A DNA stretch of 64,000 nt from Micromonospora lutea. Lineage in GTDB: Bacteria > Actinomycetota > Actinomycetes > Mycobacteriales > Micromonosporaceae. The stretch is from NCBI RefSeq assembly GCF_016863535.1, contig NZ_BOPB01000028.1:121007-185006 (forward strand). The letters are read 5' to 3'. The notes under the pieces were generated by a model, which saw nothing but the letters and a program-made list of their open reading frames with translations, made no database searches and was not told the origin of the DNA. The position numbers and the translations under genes were made by a program. This document shows positions 42,538 to 50,983 of this stretch, piece after piece (positions within the stretch are counted from its first letter, which is position 1; each line of letters opens with the position of its first letter).

Positions 42538-43951
42538 ACCGGGGGAGGGCGGGCCGCAGCCGTCCGGCACCGCCCGGCCGCTGCCCGCGGATCTGGTGCT
42601 GCGCCACGGTCGCGTCATCACCATGGACCCGCAGCGGCGCATCCTCACCGACGGCACGGTCGTCGTGCACGGCGGCCGGATCAGCTGGGTCGGCCCGGAC
42701 CGGCTCCGGCCGCCGACCGACGTCCCCGAGCGGGACCTGCGCGGCGCGGTGGTCCACCCGGGTCTGATCGACGCGCACGTGCACACCGGCACCGAGACCG
42801 TCCGTGGTCTGTCGCCCAAGGGCGCCGGCGACTGGGACACCGTCGAGGAGGTCGCGTTCCGCGGCAAGACACCACTGGACGAGGAGTTGGCCGCGACGCT
42901 GAGCGCGATGGACATGGTCTCCAGCGGCACCACCCTCTTCGCCGACACCGGCGGCTCGGTGCACCTGGCGGCCACCGCCCGAGGAATCGCGAGGGTCGGG
43001 ATGCGTGGCATCCCCGGTCACTTCATCGTGGACGTGCCGCAGGACGGGGCGTTGGCGGAGGTGACCGCCGACACCGAGACCTGCCTGGCCCGGCTGCGTG
43101 ACCAACTGGACCGCTACCCCTGGCAGCCGGCGGCGCGGATACGCGCCGCGGTGACCCTGGTCGGCATGGGCCTCAACAGCGATGCCCTGCTTCGCGCCGC
43201 CGGGCAGCTCGCCGAGGACCGGGGCGTACCGCTGATCATGCACCAGTCGTGGAGCCGGGCCGAGGTCGACGCCAGCCTCGCCGCCCACGGCGTGCGGCCG
43301 GTCGCCCACCTGCACGACCTCGGTCTGCTCGGTCCGCGTACCACGCTCGTCCACATGATTCAGACCGACGACTCCGAACGTGAGCTGGTCCGCCACAGCG
43401 GCACCAACCTGGTGCACTGCCCGTCGGCGTCGCTGCGGCGGGCCAAGGGCGCACTGCGTGAGGGGCAGTTCCCAGAGATGGTCGCCGCCGGTGTCACCGT
43501 CGCACTCGGCTCCGACGGCCTGTCCGGCCCACGGGACCTGCCCCGTCAGGCGTACCTGGCGGCGATGGTCTTCCGTGAACTGCGCGACGAACTGCCCACC
43601 CTCACCGCCGAACAGGTGCTGGAGATGTCCACCCTGCACGGCGCCCGTGCGCTCGGCATGTCCGACGAGGTCGGTTCGATCGAGGTGGGCAAGCGCGCCG
43701 ACCTGGTGATCCACTCCACCCACCAACCACAGTCCCTACCGGCCTTCGACGATCCGGTCGACTGGTTGATCTTCTACGCGGGCGCCCGCACGGTCGACAC
43801 CGTTGTCGTCGACGGCGAGATCCTCTACGACCGCGGGCGGTTCACCCGGTTCGACGCGGACGAGATCCGCGCCGCCGTCGCCGAGCAGGCACGCCGGCAC
43901 GAAGGCGCCATCGGTCCGGACCGCTACGCCCACTGGCCCCTGATCCGCTGA
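42530..43951 (+). CDS. TrzA/AtzA-type amidohydrolase (aminohydrolase/deaminase)
   Basis: 473-residue amidohydrolase of the 5-methylthioadenosine/S-adenosylhomocysteine deaminase–TrzA group. Metal-binding HxH is in VHPGLIDAHVHTGTETVRG, the third His in LIMHQSWSR or the following HLHDL, HMIQTDDSE precedes VHCPSASLRRAKG, and the catalytic Asp is in VALGSDGLSGPRD. The family removes amino groups from amidine- or triazine-like carbons. A guanidino or cyclic amidine substrate would fit the neighbouring enzymes. GTG 42530 overlaps the ALDH stop. Confidence 0.85.
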   Translation: MVEPGEGGPQPSGTARPLPADLVLRHGRVITMDPQRRILTDGTVVVHGGRISWVGPDRLRPPTDVPERDLRGAVVHPGLIDAHVHTGTETVRGLSPKGAGDWDTVEEVAFRGKTPLDEELAATLSAMDMVSSGTTLFADTGGSVHLAATARGIARVGMRGIPGHFIVDVPQDGALAEVTADTETCLARLRDQLDRYPWQPAARIRAAVTLVGMGLNSDALLRAAGQLAEDRGVPLIMHQSWSRAEVDASLAAHGVRPVAHLHDLGLLGPRTTLVHMIQTDDSERELVRHSGTNLVHCPSASLRRAKGALREGQFPEMVAAGVTVALGSDGLSGPRDLPRQAYLAAMVFRELRDELPTLTAEQVLEMSTLHGARALGMSDEVGSIEVGKRADLVIHSTHQPQSLPAFDDPVDWLIFYAGARTVDTVVVDGEILYDRGRFTRFDADEIRAAVAEQARRHEGAIGPDRYAHWPLIR

Positions 43952-44020
43952 TCACCGGCGCGGCACCCCCCCACCGACGCCGCCTGATCGTCCACCACCG
44001 ACCACACCCTGGGAGCCCCG

Positions 44021-46492
44021 ATGCCGAGGACCATCCCCGCCCCGCCCCACCCAACGGCCGGTCAGGCCGCCGGGTACGAGGAACTCGACGAGATCCAGCG
44101 CCGGGTGCTGTGGCTGGCCGTACGGATGGTCGACGCCGCGAACCGGGAACGGCCCAACCACGACGGCGTGAAGGTCGGCGGCCACCAGGCGTCCAGCGCA
44201 TCGCTGGTCTCGGCGATGACCGCGCTGTGGTTCGCCCATCTCGGCCCGGAGGACCGGGTCTCGGTCAAACCGCACGCCGCCCCGGTCTACCACGCGATCC
44301 AGTACCTGCTCGGCAACCTGGACCGGTCGTACCTGACCCGCCTGCGCGCCCGCGGTGGACTGCAGGCGTATCCGTCCCGGACCAAGGACCCCGACCAGGT
44401 CGATTTCTCCACCGGCTCGGTCGGCCTCGGTGCCGCCGCCCCGCTGTTCGCCGCCGCCACACGCCGTTACGTCGATGCCCACTTCGGTGCCCGGCCCCGG
44501 TCCCGCTTCGTCGCCATCCTCGGCGACGCCGAACTCGACGAGGGCAACATCTGGGAGGCCGTCGCGGACCCGGCGACCCGGGGCCTCGGCGAGGTGATGT
44601 GGCTGGTCGACTTCAACCGGCAGTCGCTGGACCGGGTGGTGCCCGGCGTGCGCATCGACCAGTGGCGGGGCCAGTTCGAAGCGGCGGGCTGGCATGTGCT
44701 GGAGGTCAAGTACGGCCGCCGGCTGCAGCAGGCGTTCGCCCGACCCGGCGGCCATCACCTGCGTGCCTGGCTGGACCGGATGCCCAACGAGCAGTACCAG
44801 TCGTTGTTCGGCCTCTCCCGCCAGCCGCTGCGCGAACGGCTGCTCGACGGCGCCCCGGCCGAGCTTGGTGACCATCTCGCCGAGGTGTCCGATGACGACC
44901 TCGGCCCGCTGGTGACCGATCTCGGCGGTCACGATCTCGATTCGCTGCTGTCGGCGTACCGGCAGTGCGACGCGGTCACCGACCGGCCCAGCGTGGTGTT
45001 CGCGTACACGGTCAAGGGGTGGGGACTGCCCACCGCTGGCGATCCCCGCAACCACTCAGCCCTGCTCAGCGGGGAGCAGATCGACACGCAACGCGAGCAG
45101 GTCGGCCTCACCGCGCAGACCGAGTGGGACCGCCTCGACCCCGCGACCCGCGCGGGCGCGCTCGCCGCCGGCCGGGCCGAGCGGTTGCGCCGCCGTACCA
45201 CCGAGACCTCGGCGCCGATCATCGTGCCGGCGCAGACCGGCGTCAGCGCCCGCCGGCCGATCTCCACTCAGGAGGCGTTCGGTCGCATCCTGACCAACCT
45301 CGCCCGGGTCGAGACCGTCGCCCCGTACCTGGTCACGACCGCGCCGGACGTGGCGACCTCCACCAACCTCGCCGGATTCATCAACCGCAGCGGCGTGTTC
45401 GCCCCGACGCCCCAGCGCACCTGGACCGAGGACGGCATCCTGCGGTGGAGCGAGGGACCCACTGGCCAGCACATCGAGCTCGGCATCTCCGAGATGAACC
45501 TCTTCCTCCTGCTGGGTCAACTCGGTCTCGCCGAGCCGCTGTCCGGACAGCGGCTGCTCCCGGTGGGCACGGTGTACGACCCGTTCGTGCTGCGCGGCCT
45601 GGACGCATTCATCTACGGCGCCTACTCGGGATCACGGTTCGTGGTGGCCGGCACCCCGTCCGGGGTGTCGCTGGCGGCCGAGGGCGGCGCGCACCAGTCC
45701 ACGATGACCGCCTCGGTCGGGATGGAGCTACCGAATGTCACCTTCCTTGAGCCCGCCTACGCCGGTGCGCTCGACTGGCTGCTCTGCGACGCGTTGACGC
45801 GGATCGGCGCGGCGGCCGGTGGCGGCCAGGCGGACGCGTCGGGGTCGGACGCGTCGGCCGAGGCGGAGGGAAGCTACTACTTTCGGCTCACCACCCGCCC
45901 GATCGACCAGCAGCCGTACGAGGCCGCCCGCCGGCGCATCGGTGACGCGGCGCTGCGCCGGCAGGTGCTCGATGGCGCGTACCGGCTGTTCGACGCCTAT
46001 CACGAGTATCCGCACCTGCGCCGTGACGGACTGGCGCCAGCGCCCGTGGTGCACCTGGTCAGCTGCGGGGCGGTGCTGCCCGAGGTGCTTGCGGCCGCCA
46101 CCGAACTCGCCGAGGAGGGGGTCGCCGCGCACGTCGTCGACGTGACGAGCCTGGACCGGTTGTACCAGGCTTGGCAGCGGTCATTGCGCCGCTCGGTGCG
46201 TACCGCCGCACTGCCCGACCTGCCCGGGGTGTTCCACTGCGCGTTCGGTGAGCGGGCGCCGGTCGTCACCGTGCACGACGCGGCGTCACATGCGATGTCC
46301 TGGATCGGCTCGGCGCTCGGTGTTCCGGCGGTGCCGCTGGGCGTCGATCGGTTCGGTGAGTCAGGCACGGTCACCGACCTCTACGAACTACATGATCTGC
46401 TGCCCGGAAGCATCGTCAACGCCGCGCTGACCGGCCTTGCGCTTGCCGGCAGCCGGGTGGCTGAGCCCACGCTGCCGGGGAGCGGGCCGTAG
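44021..46492 (+). CDS. AceE/transketolase-like TPP enzyme (homodimeric 2-oxo acid dehydrogenase E1 type)
   Basis: 823 residues, slightly shorter than typical AceE (~880–900). The TPP motif is AILGDAELDEGNIWEAVADP then WLVDFNRQSLDRVVPGVRID; the AceE-like Q-F-E-x-A-G-W segment follows. The central PYR domain has THLEL-type sequence QHIELGISEMNLFLLLGQ and the C-terminal transketolase-C-like domain VVHLVSCGAVLPEVLAAA. A 14-residue Gly/Ala/Ser insertion (GGGQADASGSDASAEA) is low complexity. No E2 or E3 gene is nearby, so it may use the cell's general E2/E3 or act as a stand-alone decarboxylase/ketolase. It lies 69 bases after the amidohydrolase and probably ends the operon. Confidence 0.85.
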   Translation: MPRTIPAPPHPTAGQAAGYEELDEIQRRVLWLAVRMVDAANRERPNHDGVKVGGHQASSASLVSAMTALWFAHLGPEDRVSVKPHAAPVYHAIQYLLGNLDRSYLTRLRARGGLQAYPSRTKDPDQVDFSTGSVGLGAAAPLFAAATRRYVDAHFGARPRSRFVAILGDAELDEGNIWEAVADPATRGLGEVMWLVDFNRQSLDRVVPGVRIDQWRGQFEAAGWHVLEVKYGRRLQQAFARPGGHHLRAWLDRMPNEQYQSLFGLSRQPLRERLLDGAPAELGDHLAEVSDDDLGPLVTDLGGHDLDSLLSAYRQCDAVTDRPSVVFAYTVKGWGLPTAGDPRNHSALLSGEQIDTQREQVGLTAQTEWDRLDPATRAGALAAGRAERLRRRTTETSAPIIVPAQTGVSARRPISTQEAFGRILTNLARVETVAPYLVTTAPDVATSTNLAGFINRSGVFAPTPQRTWTEDGILRWSEGPTGQHIELGISEMNLFLLLGQLGLAEPLSGQRLLPVGTVYDPFVLRGLDAFIYGAYSGSRFVVAGTPSGVSLAAEGGAHQSTMTASVGMELPNVTFLEPAYAGALDWLLCDALTRIGAAAGGGQADASGSDASAEAEGSYYFRLTTRPIDQQPYEAARRRIGDAALRRQVLDGAYRLFDAYHEYPHLRRDGLAPAPVVHLVSCGAVLPEVLAAATELAEEGVAAHVVDVTSLDRLYQAWQRSLRRSVRTAALPDLPGVFHCAFGERAPVVTVHDAASHAMSWIGSALGVPAVPLGVDRFGESGTVTDLYELHDLLPGSIVNAALTGLALAGSRVAEPTLPGSGP

Positions 46493-46730
46493 GTATCGCC
46501 GATGTTCCCGCCTCATCTGTAGCTGCCGAGGCTCAGGTGCCGGATCGGGGTCGTCGCTGCGCCACCGTTGCGGCCAGCCTTGGTCGAACGGCACCAGTAG
46601 AGGTGTGGGACAAAGAAGACGCCGCGCTGCTTGTCGAAGCAGCGGTGCGAGGAGACTCCTTTACCCGGCCGGTCTTTTCTCGAAGCGACCTGGGTAAACG
46701 TGCGTGAGCATGCCGCTGGGCCACTGGACT

Positions 46731-46775
46731 ACTGGGGGTCAAGGGGTCGTCGGTTAAAATCCGGCCGCCCCGACA
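46731..46775 (+). pseudogene. 3' portion of a tRNA-Pro(GGG): relic attachment site
   Basis: The segment starts in an anticodon loop (ACTGGGGGTCAAG), continues with variable bases and a T-arm (GTCGG-TTAAAAT-CCGGC) and ends in an acceptor strand (GCCCCGAC) plus discriminator A. No 5' half is present, and the T-loop has TTAAAAT instead of TTCAAAT. This is what a tRNA-directed integration event leaves at one end of an element. A tyrosine-recombinase fragment follows 160 bases later. Confidence 0.7.
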
Positions 46776-46779
46776 GCGA

Positions 46780-46821
46780 GAGGGTTTCCGCATGTCAGAG
46801 ACTTGCGGAAGCCCTCTTTTT
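46780..46821 (+). terminator. Intrinsic terminator with T-tract
   Basis: 13-bp stem (GAGGGTTTCCGCA / TGCGGAAGCCCTC, one G–U pair) with an 11-base loop, followed by TTTTT. A true T-tract is rare in this window. It probably came along with the tRNA-Pro 3' region, where such a terminator would end the original tRNA transcript. Confidence 0.8.
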
Positions 46822-46936
46822 ATTGCTCGGCATGGATGCCTGGTCTAGCACGCCGCTGTTGGACTCCTTGAGGGGGCCATCGACCGCACGCCGATGGAAC
46901 GGGTGCGGCAGCCGAAGACACCCCGAAAGCTGAAAG

Positions 46937-47246
46937 GGCGCGAAGGACCGGCGGGTGCGGTTCGGGCCGAAGAGGGCCCGGGCGCTGTCGCGCTATCTGC
47001 GAGCTCGGGACAAGCACAAGGGCGCCGCCCTGCCGCACTTGTGGCTGGACGAACAAGGCACCGCAGCGTTGAGTCCGAACGGCATCAAGATCCTGCTCGA
47101 ACGGTTGGGTGCCGCGGCCGGGGTGGCGGACGTGCACGCGCGCCGGTGGCGGCACAGCTTCGCCCACGAGTGCAAACGCGCAGGCGGCGACACCGGTGAC
47201 CTGATGCTCCTGCTTGGATGGACATCAGAGGACATGCCCCGCCACG
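46937..47246 (+). pseudogene. Tyrosine recombinase (integrase) C-terminal fragment
   Basis: The frame reads GAKDRRVRFGPKRARALSRY ... LPHLWLDEQGTAALSPNGIK ... RRWRHSFAHECKRAGGDTGD LMLLLGWTS, i.e. the catalytic domain of a phage-type integrase with the R-x-x-R-H box. The domain breaks off at MPRH where the catalytic Tyr should follow; the next residues are Gly/Asp-rich and unrelated. The N-terminal half is missing. Next to a tRNA-Pro 3' piece it marks a dead integration module. Confidence 0.75.
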
Positions 47247-47258
47247 AAGGGGGCGGCG

Positions 47259-47486
47259 ATGACGCGGTACGCGATCGACGAGAGCCGTAGCGAGTTGATG
47301 GCGACCTGGGAAACCGGCTACGAATCTGTCGCGACTCGGGTCGCGACGCGGCCGGCGAGCGCGACGTCGAGGCAGCGGCTGGCGCTGGCAGCCGAGTTGT
47401 CACGGCTGTCCGAAGCGCTGTGGCGCTGCTACACGCACCCGGCGAGCGCCGCCGACAGCCTGGAGCTCAACAGTGAGGGGTGGTGA
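47259..47486 (+). CDS. Small hypothetical protein (75 aa)
   Basis: 75 residues (MTRYAIDESRSELMATWETG...), unrecognised, mixed helical, no membrane segment. An AAGGGGG sequence lies 6 bases before the ATG. It sits between an integrase relic and a transposase relic, so it may be a leftover of the element or a chance frame. Confidence 0.35.
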   Translation: MTRYAIDESRSELMATWETGYESVATRVATRPASATSRQRLALAAELSRLSEALWRCYTHPASAADSLELNSEGW

Positions 47487-47516
47487 CGAGAGCAGACCCG
47501 CAACCAGTTCGCCTCG

Positions 47517-47873
47517 GTGACGGCACACATCAGCAAGCCGAACCTGCCTGACGACGATGGCATGCTGGCGGTCGTGTACGACCCCGTCGAGGAGTACACC
47601 CACCGAGTGGGCCGTTGCCTGCACGCCGACGGCGGCTACCGCGGCAACCCCGAGGTGATCATCCCGTACCGCAAGCCTGCCGACGGCACCGACCTGCCCG
47701 CCTGGAAAGAAGCACTCAACGTCGAACACCGCACCGTCCGCGCAGGGGTCGAACACGCCCTGGCCAGGATGACGTGCTTCACGATCCTGCGCGACTACCG
47801 CCGTGCCGCCCACACATTGGCCGACGCCGCTTCCGGCACCGCCAACCTCCACAACATCATCCTCGCCGGCTGA
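47517..47873 (+). pseudogene. IS5-family (DDE_Tnp_4) transposase C-terminal fragment
   Basis: About 118 residues: GRCLHADGGYRGNPEVIIPY, VEHRTVRAGVEHALARMTCF, TILRDYRRAAHTLADAASG, ANLHNIILAG. This is the end of the DDE domain, with the last Asp (ADGGYRG) and the catalytic Glu in the RAGVEHALAR region. The N-terminal two-thirds are missing, so the element is inactive. The right terminal repeat is probably near 47895–47925 but cannot be defined from one end. Confidence 0.8.
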
Positions 47874-48151
47874 CCACCGGGCCGGTGCCGGGCAACTCCT
47901 TTACCCAGTTACGAGACGTCCCTTAGGACCCGCCCGGTCATCAGAATCGATATACGAATCCGCCGCTCTCGCCACGAGCGTGGATTAAACGTCCAGTCAG
48001 GGGTGTGCCGGAACCGGCGAACCTGCCGTCCCACTCGCACCTCCCATACGTCGGTGCCCAGGCCACCGAAGCTGGTCCACCCCCACCGTTCTGTGTACAA
48101 GATCGCCGCGAGCCGCTTCACGAGACAACTCAGGTCCACGGCTGGAGAGCG

Positions 48152-48814
48152 TCAGGCCTCTGCCTCCTTCGGCTCCATTTGCACGTACCCCCGGGCGACG
48201 AAGAACCGCTCGAGCAGGTAGCACCACCACAGGAGGATCAGGCCGGGCGCCACGAACACCGCGGGCATGAAGTTCCAGATGGTGACGCCCCCGAGGACCA
48301 CGGCGATCCCGAGCAGGAACGTCAGGCTGGGCGTCGTCAGCCCCAACGTGAGCCCGTTGAACACCTGGCGCCAGGTGGGGTTGGTGAAGCGGGCTACGAG
48401 GGGGAGGCACCAGAAGACCAGGAGCAGGAGGAAAAGTCCGACGACAATGAGCGGCACCCAGACCTCGGCCAGCCCGCGAGTGGGCAGGTAGGAGAGCGAG
48501 AGGATGCCGACGGCCGCGACCGGGACGGCCAGCAGACCGACGACGGTCGCCTGCCTCCAACTCTGCCGCAAGGCCTTCGAAGCAATGGCCCGGACGCCAC
48601 CGTCCTTGCCCAGGACGTACCGGCGGCACACCTCGTAGGCGACCACAGTTCCCGCTCCCGCCGTCACGACAAGGCCGAGGCTCAGGAGCCAGAACAGGCT
48701 GATCACGATGATGGAGCCGAGCGAGTCCAGGATGCGCCACAGTCGCGACGCGGGGTTGAAACGGAGAATGGTCGGGGCCCTTTCAGTGTGCGCAGTTGCG
48801 GGTCCGGAGGACAG
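48152..48814 (-). CDS. DUF624-family membrane protein, apparent CTG start
   Basis: 220-residue membrane protein with about five helices (IIVISLFWLLSLGLVVTAG, QATVVGLLAVPVAAVGILSL, LIVVGLFLLLLVFWCLPLV, FLLGIAVVLGGVTIWNFMPA). DUF624 proteins accompany LplB/LplC-type oligosaccharide importers. The conserved N-terminus (APTILRFNPASRLWRILDSL) lies upstream of the first in-frame GTG (48706), and no ATG, GTG or TTG precedes it before the previous gene's stop. An AGGAGG at 48826–48821 stands 6 bases from a CTG at 48814, which I take as the start. 36 bp downstream of the permease gene. Confidence 0.75.
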   Translation of the reverse strand: MSSGPATAHTERAPTILRFNPASRLWRILDSLGSIIVISLFWLLSLGLVVTAGAGTVVAYEVCRRYVLGKDGGVRAIASKALRQSWRQATVVGLLAVPVAAVGILSLSYLPTRGLAEVWVPLIVVGLFLLLLVFWCLPLVARFTNPTWRQVFNGLTLGLTTPSLTFLLGIAVVLGGVTIWNFMPAVFVAPGLILLWWCYLLERFFVARGYVQMEPKEAEA

Positions 48815-48820
48815 GGTCGG

Positions 48821-48826
48821 CCTCCT
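48821..48826 (-). promoter_or_regulatory. Shine-Dalgarno AGGAGG deciding a CTG start
   Basis: A perfect AGGAGG on the minus strand, 6 bases from CTG 48814 and lying in the 36-bp gap after the permease stop. It is the main reason to place the DUF624 start at a non-standard codon. Confidence 0.7.
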
Positions 48827-48850
48827 GCGGTGGGCGGGAGGCCGACGCGA

Positions 48851-49804
48851 TCAGCCCTTCACGGAGCCGATCATGAGACCGGACACGAAGTGCTTCTGCA
48901 GGAACGGGTAGACGAACAGGATGGGGACGGCCGCCACCATGGTGATCGCCGACCGCAGCGCGATCGGTGTGGTGACCTGCCCGCCAGAGGCCGCGGCGCC
49001 CGTGGCGGCCACTGAGTTCACGCCGGCGTTCATCGAGCTCGACAGCAGCTTCTGCAACTCGTACTGCAAGGTGGTCAACGCCGGATTGCCCGAGGCGTAG
49101 AGCAGGGTGTCCAGCCAGGCGTTCCAGCTGCCCACCGCCACGAACAGACCCACCACGGCCAGCGCGGGCTTGCACAGCGGCATCACGATCTGCCACCACG
49201 TGCGGAACTCGCCCGCACCGTCCATCCGTGCCGACTCGATGATTTCCTCAGGGATCGACTTGATGTACGTGCGCAGGATGATCAGGTTGAACGCGCTGAT
49301 GATCGTCGGCACCCAGTAGGCCTGGAAGGTGTTCAGCATGCCCAGGTCCTTGATGAGCAGGTAGTTGGGGATCAGCCCGGCGTCGAAGTACATCGTCAGC
49401 ACGAAGATCACGGTGATCGGGCGGCGGAAGATGAACTCTGTGCGGCTGAGCGCGTAGGCGAGCATCGAGGTGAAGAACAGGTTTGTCGCCACCACCACGA
49501 CCGTCTTCAGGACGCTTATGAAGAACGCCTGGTAGATCGTGTGCATGTTGAACACGACGTTGTAGTTCTGCAGCGAGAAGTCCCGAGGCCAGATGCCGAT
49601 CCCGCCACGGACGGCGTCCATGCCGTCGTTCAGGGAGATGGCGAGCGTGTTCAGCAGCGGGTAGACCATGACCGCCGCGAGGGCGAGCAGGAAGGTCGTG
49701 TTGAGCGTCGTGAAGATGATCCGCTCGGTCGTCCACTTGCGACGCCGTGACCCGCCCCGTGCTGCGCGCCGCGCCAGAGGCTTCGCGACAGTGGTGCTTG
49801 ACAT
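48851..49804 (-). CDS. Carbohydrate ABC importer permease (LplC-like)
   Basis: 317-residue permease with six helices. After a basic N-terminus come TTLNTTFLLALAAVMVYPLL, the LplC-typical SLNDGMDAVRGGIGIWPRDF, YFDAGLIPNYLLIKDLGMLN and the EAA loop EEIIESARMDGAGEFRTWWQ; it ends HFVSGLMIGSVKG, as in this family. It forms the pore with the LplB-like partner encoded 9 bases upstream. The locus context (GH51/43/39) points to arabinoxylan oligosaccharides. Confidence 0.92.
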   Translation of the reverse strand: MSSTTVAKPLARRAARGGSRRRKWTTERIIFTTLNTTFLLALAAVMVYPLLNTLAISLNDGMDAVRGGIGIWPRDFSLQNYNVVFNMHTIYQAFFISVLKTVVVVATNLFFTSMLAYALSRTEFIFRRPITVIFVLTMYFDAGLIPNYLLIKDLGMLNTFQAYWVPTIISAFNLIILRTYIKSIPEEIIESARMDGAGEFRTWWQIVMPLCKPALAVVGLFVAVGSWNAWLDTLLYASGNPALTTLQYELQKLLSSSMNAGVNSVAATGAAASGGQVTTPIALRSAITMVAAVPILFVYPFLQKHFVSGLMIGSVKG

Positions 49805-49813
49805 GAAGTCCTC

Positions 49814-50890
49814 CTAGACCAGCGTCTCTTGGTTGAGGCGCTTGGCCGCTTGGTTCGCCGCGCCCACCAGGATGACGGCGACGATGGTCTTGAAGATGCC
49901 CGCGACGATGGCGAGGCTGTAGTTGCCCAGCTCGTAGCCATAGCGCAGCACGAAGACGTCGATGGTCTCGGACCTGTCGGACACCAGGCCGTTGCCGAGG
50001 AAGTACGGCAGCTCGAAGTTTGTGGACAGGATCCAGCCGCTGTTGATGATGAGCAGCACGACGATCGTGGGCCTGATGCTCGGGAGCGTGATGCTGAACA
50101 TCTTGCGAAAGCGGCCTGCTCCGTCGACCTCGGCGGACTCGTACAGGCTCGGGTCGATCGCGGTGATCGCGGCCAGGTAGATGATCGTGTTCCAGCCCAG
50201 CTCCTTCCACAGGTTCGTCCCGGCGACGATCCCCCAGAAGTAGTTCGGCTCGGTCAGGAACAGGATCGGTTGGTCGATGATGTGCAGGCTCATGAGGCCC
50301 TGGTTGATGAACCCGCCGGAGGAGGGCAGCGAGAGCGCCACCGATGCCATGCTCGCCACGATCACCCAGCTGAGGAAGTGGGGCATGTAGGTGATGTTCT
50401 GAAGGACTCGTTTGAACGGCAGGTTCTTGACCTCGTTCAGCAGCAGCGCTAGGACGATGGCCCCGAGGGTACCGACGGTCAGGGTCAGGACCGACTGTCC
50501 TATCGTGTTGATCACGACCCGGATGAACCGCTCACCCATGACACCGGTGAACAGGTTGTAGAAGTTCTCGAGGCCCACCCACTGCTGGTTCCAGAGGCTG
50601 CGGGGACCCGGCCAGGGGCTGCTGCCGCGAGCCGGCTTGAAGTTCTGGAAGGCGATCGCCCAGCCGTAGACCGGGACGTACTTGAACAGGATCTGGTACA
50701 GCAGCAGCGGGACGGCCATCGCGAGCAGGGCTCGCTGCGCCCAGACCAGGTCCCAGGTGATCTTGCGCTTGGGACCCTTCGCTGCATTCTTTCGGGCCTT
50801 GCGGTTCTGGGCACGCGAACTGCTCGCGGGCTCCGGGGCCGGTACGAGCCCGGTGGCGGTCACGGGGGTGCTGACCGTGGCGTCCGTCAT
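49814..50890 (-). CDS. Carbohydrate ABC importer permease (LplB-like)
   Basis: 358 residues. A ~40-residue basic, Ala/Lys-rich cytoplasmic leader precedes six helices: LVWAQRALLAMAVPLLLYQI, WGIVAGTNLWKELGWNTIIY, the EAA loop PSLYESAEVDGAGRFRKMFS and PTIVVLLIINSGWILSTNFE. YVPVYGWAIAFQNFKPARGS is characteristic of LplB-type sugar permeases. Second gene of the operon, after the binding protein and a strong hairpin. No ATPase gene is present in the locus, so a shared MsiK-type ATPase encoded elsewhere is expected. Confidence 0.92.
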   Translation of the reverse strand: MTDATVSTPVTATGLVPAPEPASSSRAQNRKARKNAAKGPKRKITWDLVWAQRALLAMAVPLLLYQILFKYVPVYGWAIAFQNFKPARGSSPWPGPRSLWNQQWVGLENFYNLFTGVMGERFIRVVINTIGQSVLTLTVGTLGAIVLALLLNEVKNLPFKRVLQNITYMPHFLSWVIVASMASVALSLPSSGGFINQGLMSLHIIDQPILFLTEPNYFWGIVAGTNLWKELGWNTIIYLAAITAIDPSLYESAEVDGAGRFRKMFSITLPSIRPTIVVLLIINSGWILSTNFELPYFLGNGLVSDRSETIDVFVLRYGYELGNYSLAIVAGIFKTIVAVILVGAANQAAKRLNQETLV

Positions 50891-50936
50891 CTGTCCAACC
50901 TCGTCGTCAGGAGCAGTGGGTGGTAATCGAGAACGC

Positions 50937-50970
50937 GTCGTGGTGGGGGGCGCACGCCCCCCACCACGAC
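50937..50970 (-). terminator. Strong hairpin between binding-protein and permease genes
   Basis: Perfect 16-bp inverted repeat (GTCGTGGTGGGGGGCG at 50937–50952, its complement at 50955–50970) with 2 unpaired bases, 14 bases after the binding-protein stop. In sugar-importer operons such hairpins protect the upstream mRNA or end part of the transcripts, so binding protein outnumbers permease. Confidence 0.8.
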
Positions 50971-50983
50971 TGCTCGCAGACTG

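Noticed and set aside
22490..46492. Supercluster as a natural-product biosynthetic gene cluster
   Set aside because: No PKS, NRPS, terpene, RiPP or tailoring core genes. Importer plus ALDH, aminotransferase and TPP enzymes point to catabolism.
46655..47906. Shared 12-mer ACTCCTTTACCC at 46655 and 47895 as IS ends
   Set aside because: Too short, same orientation rather than inverted, and no target duplication visible.
47909..48139. 76-residue minus-strand frame below the DUF624 gene
   Set aside because: No family, basic and Trp/Arg-rich, and it covers what is probably the end of the IS5-type relic; not supported as a gene.
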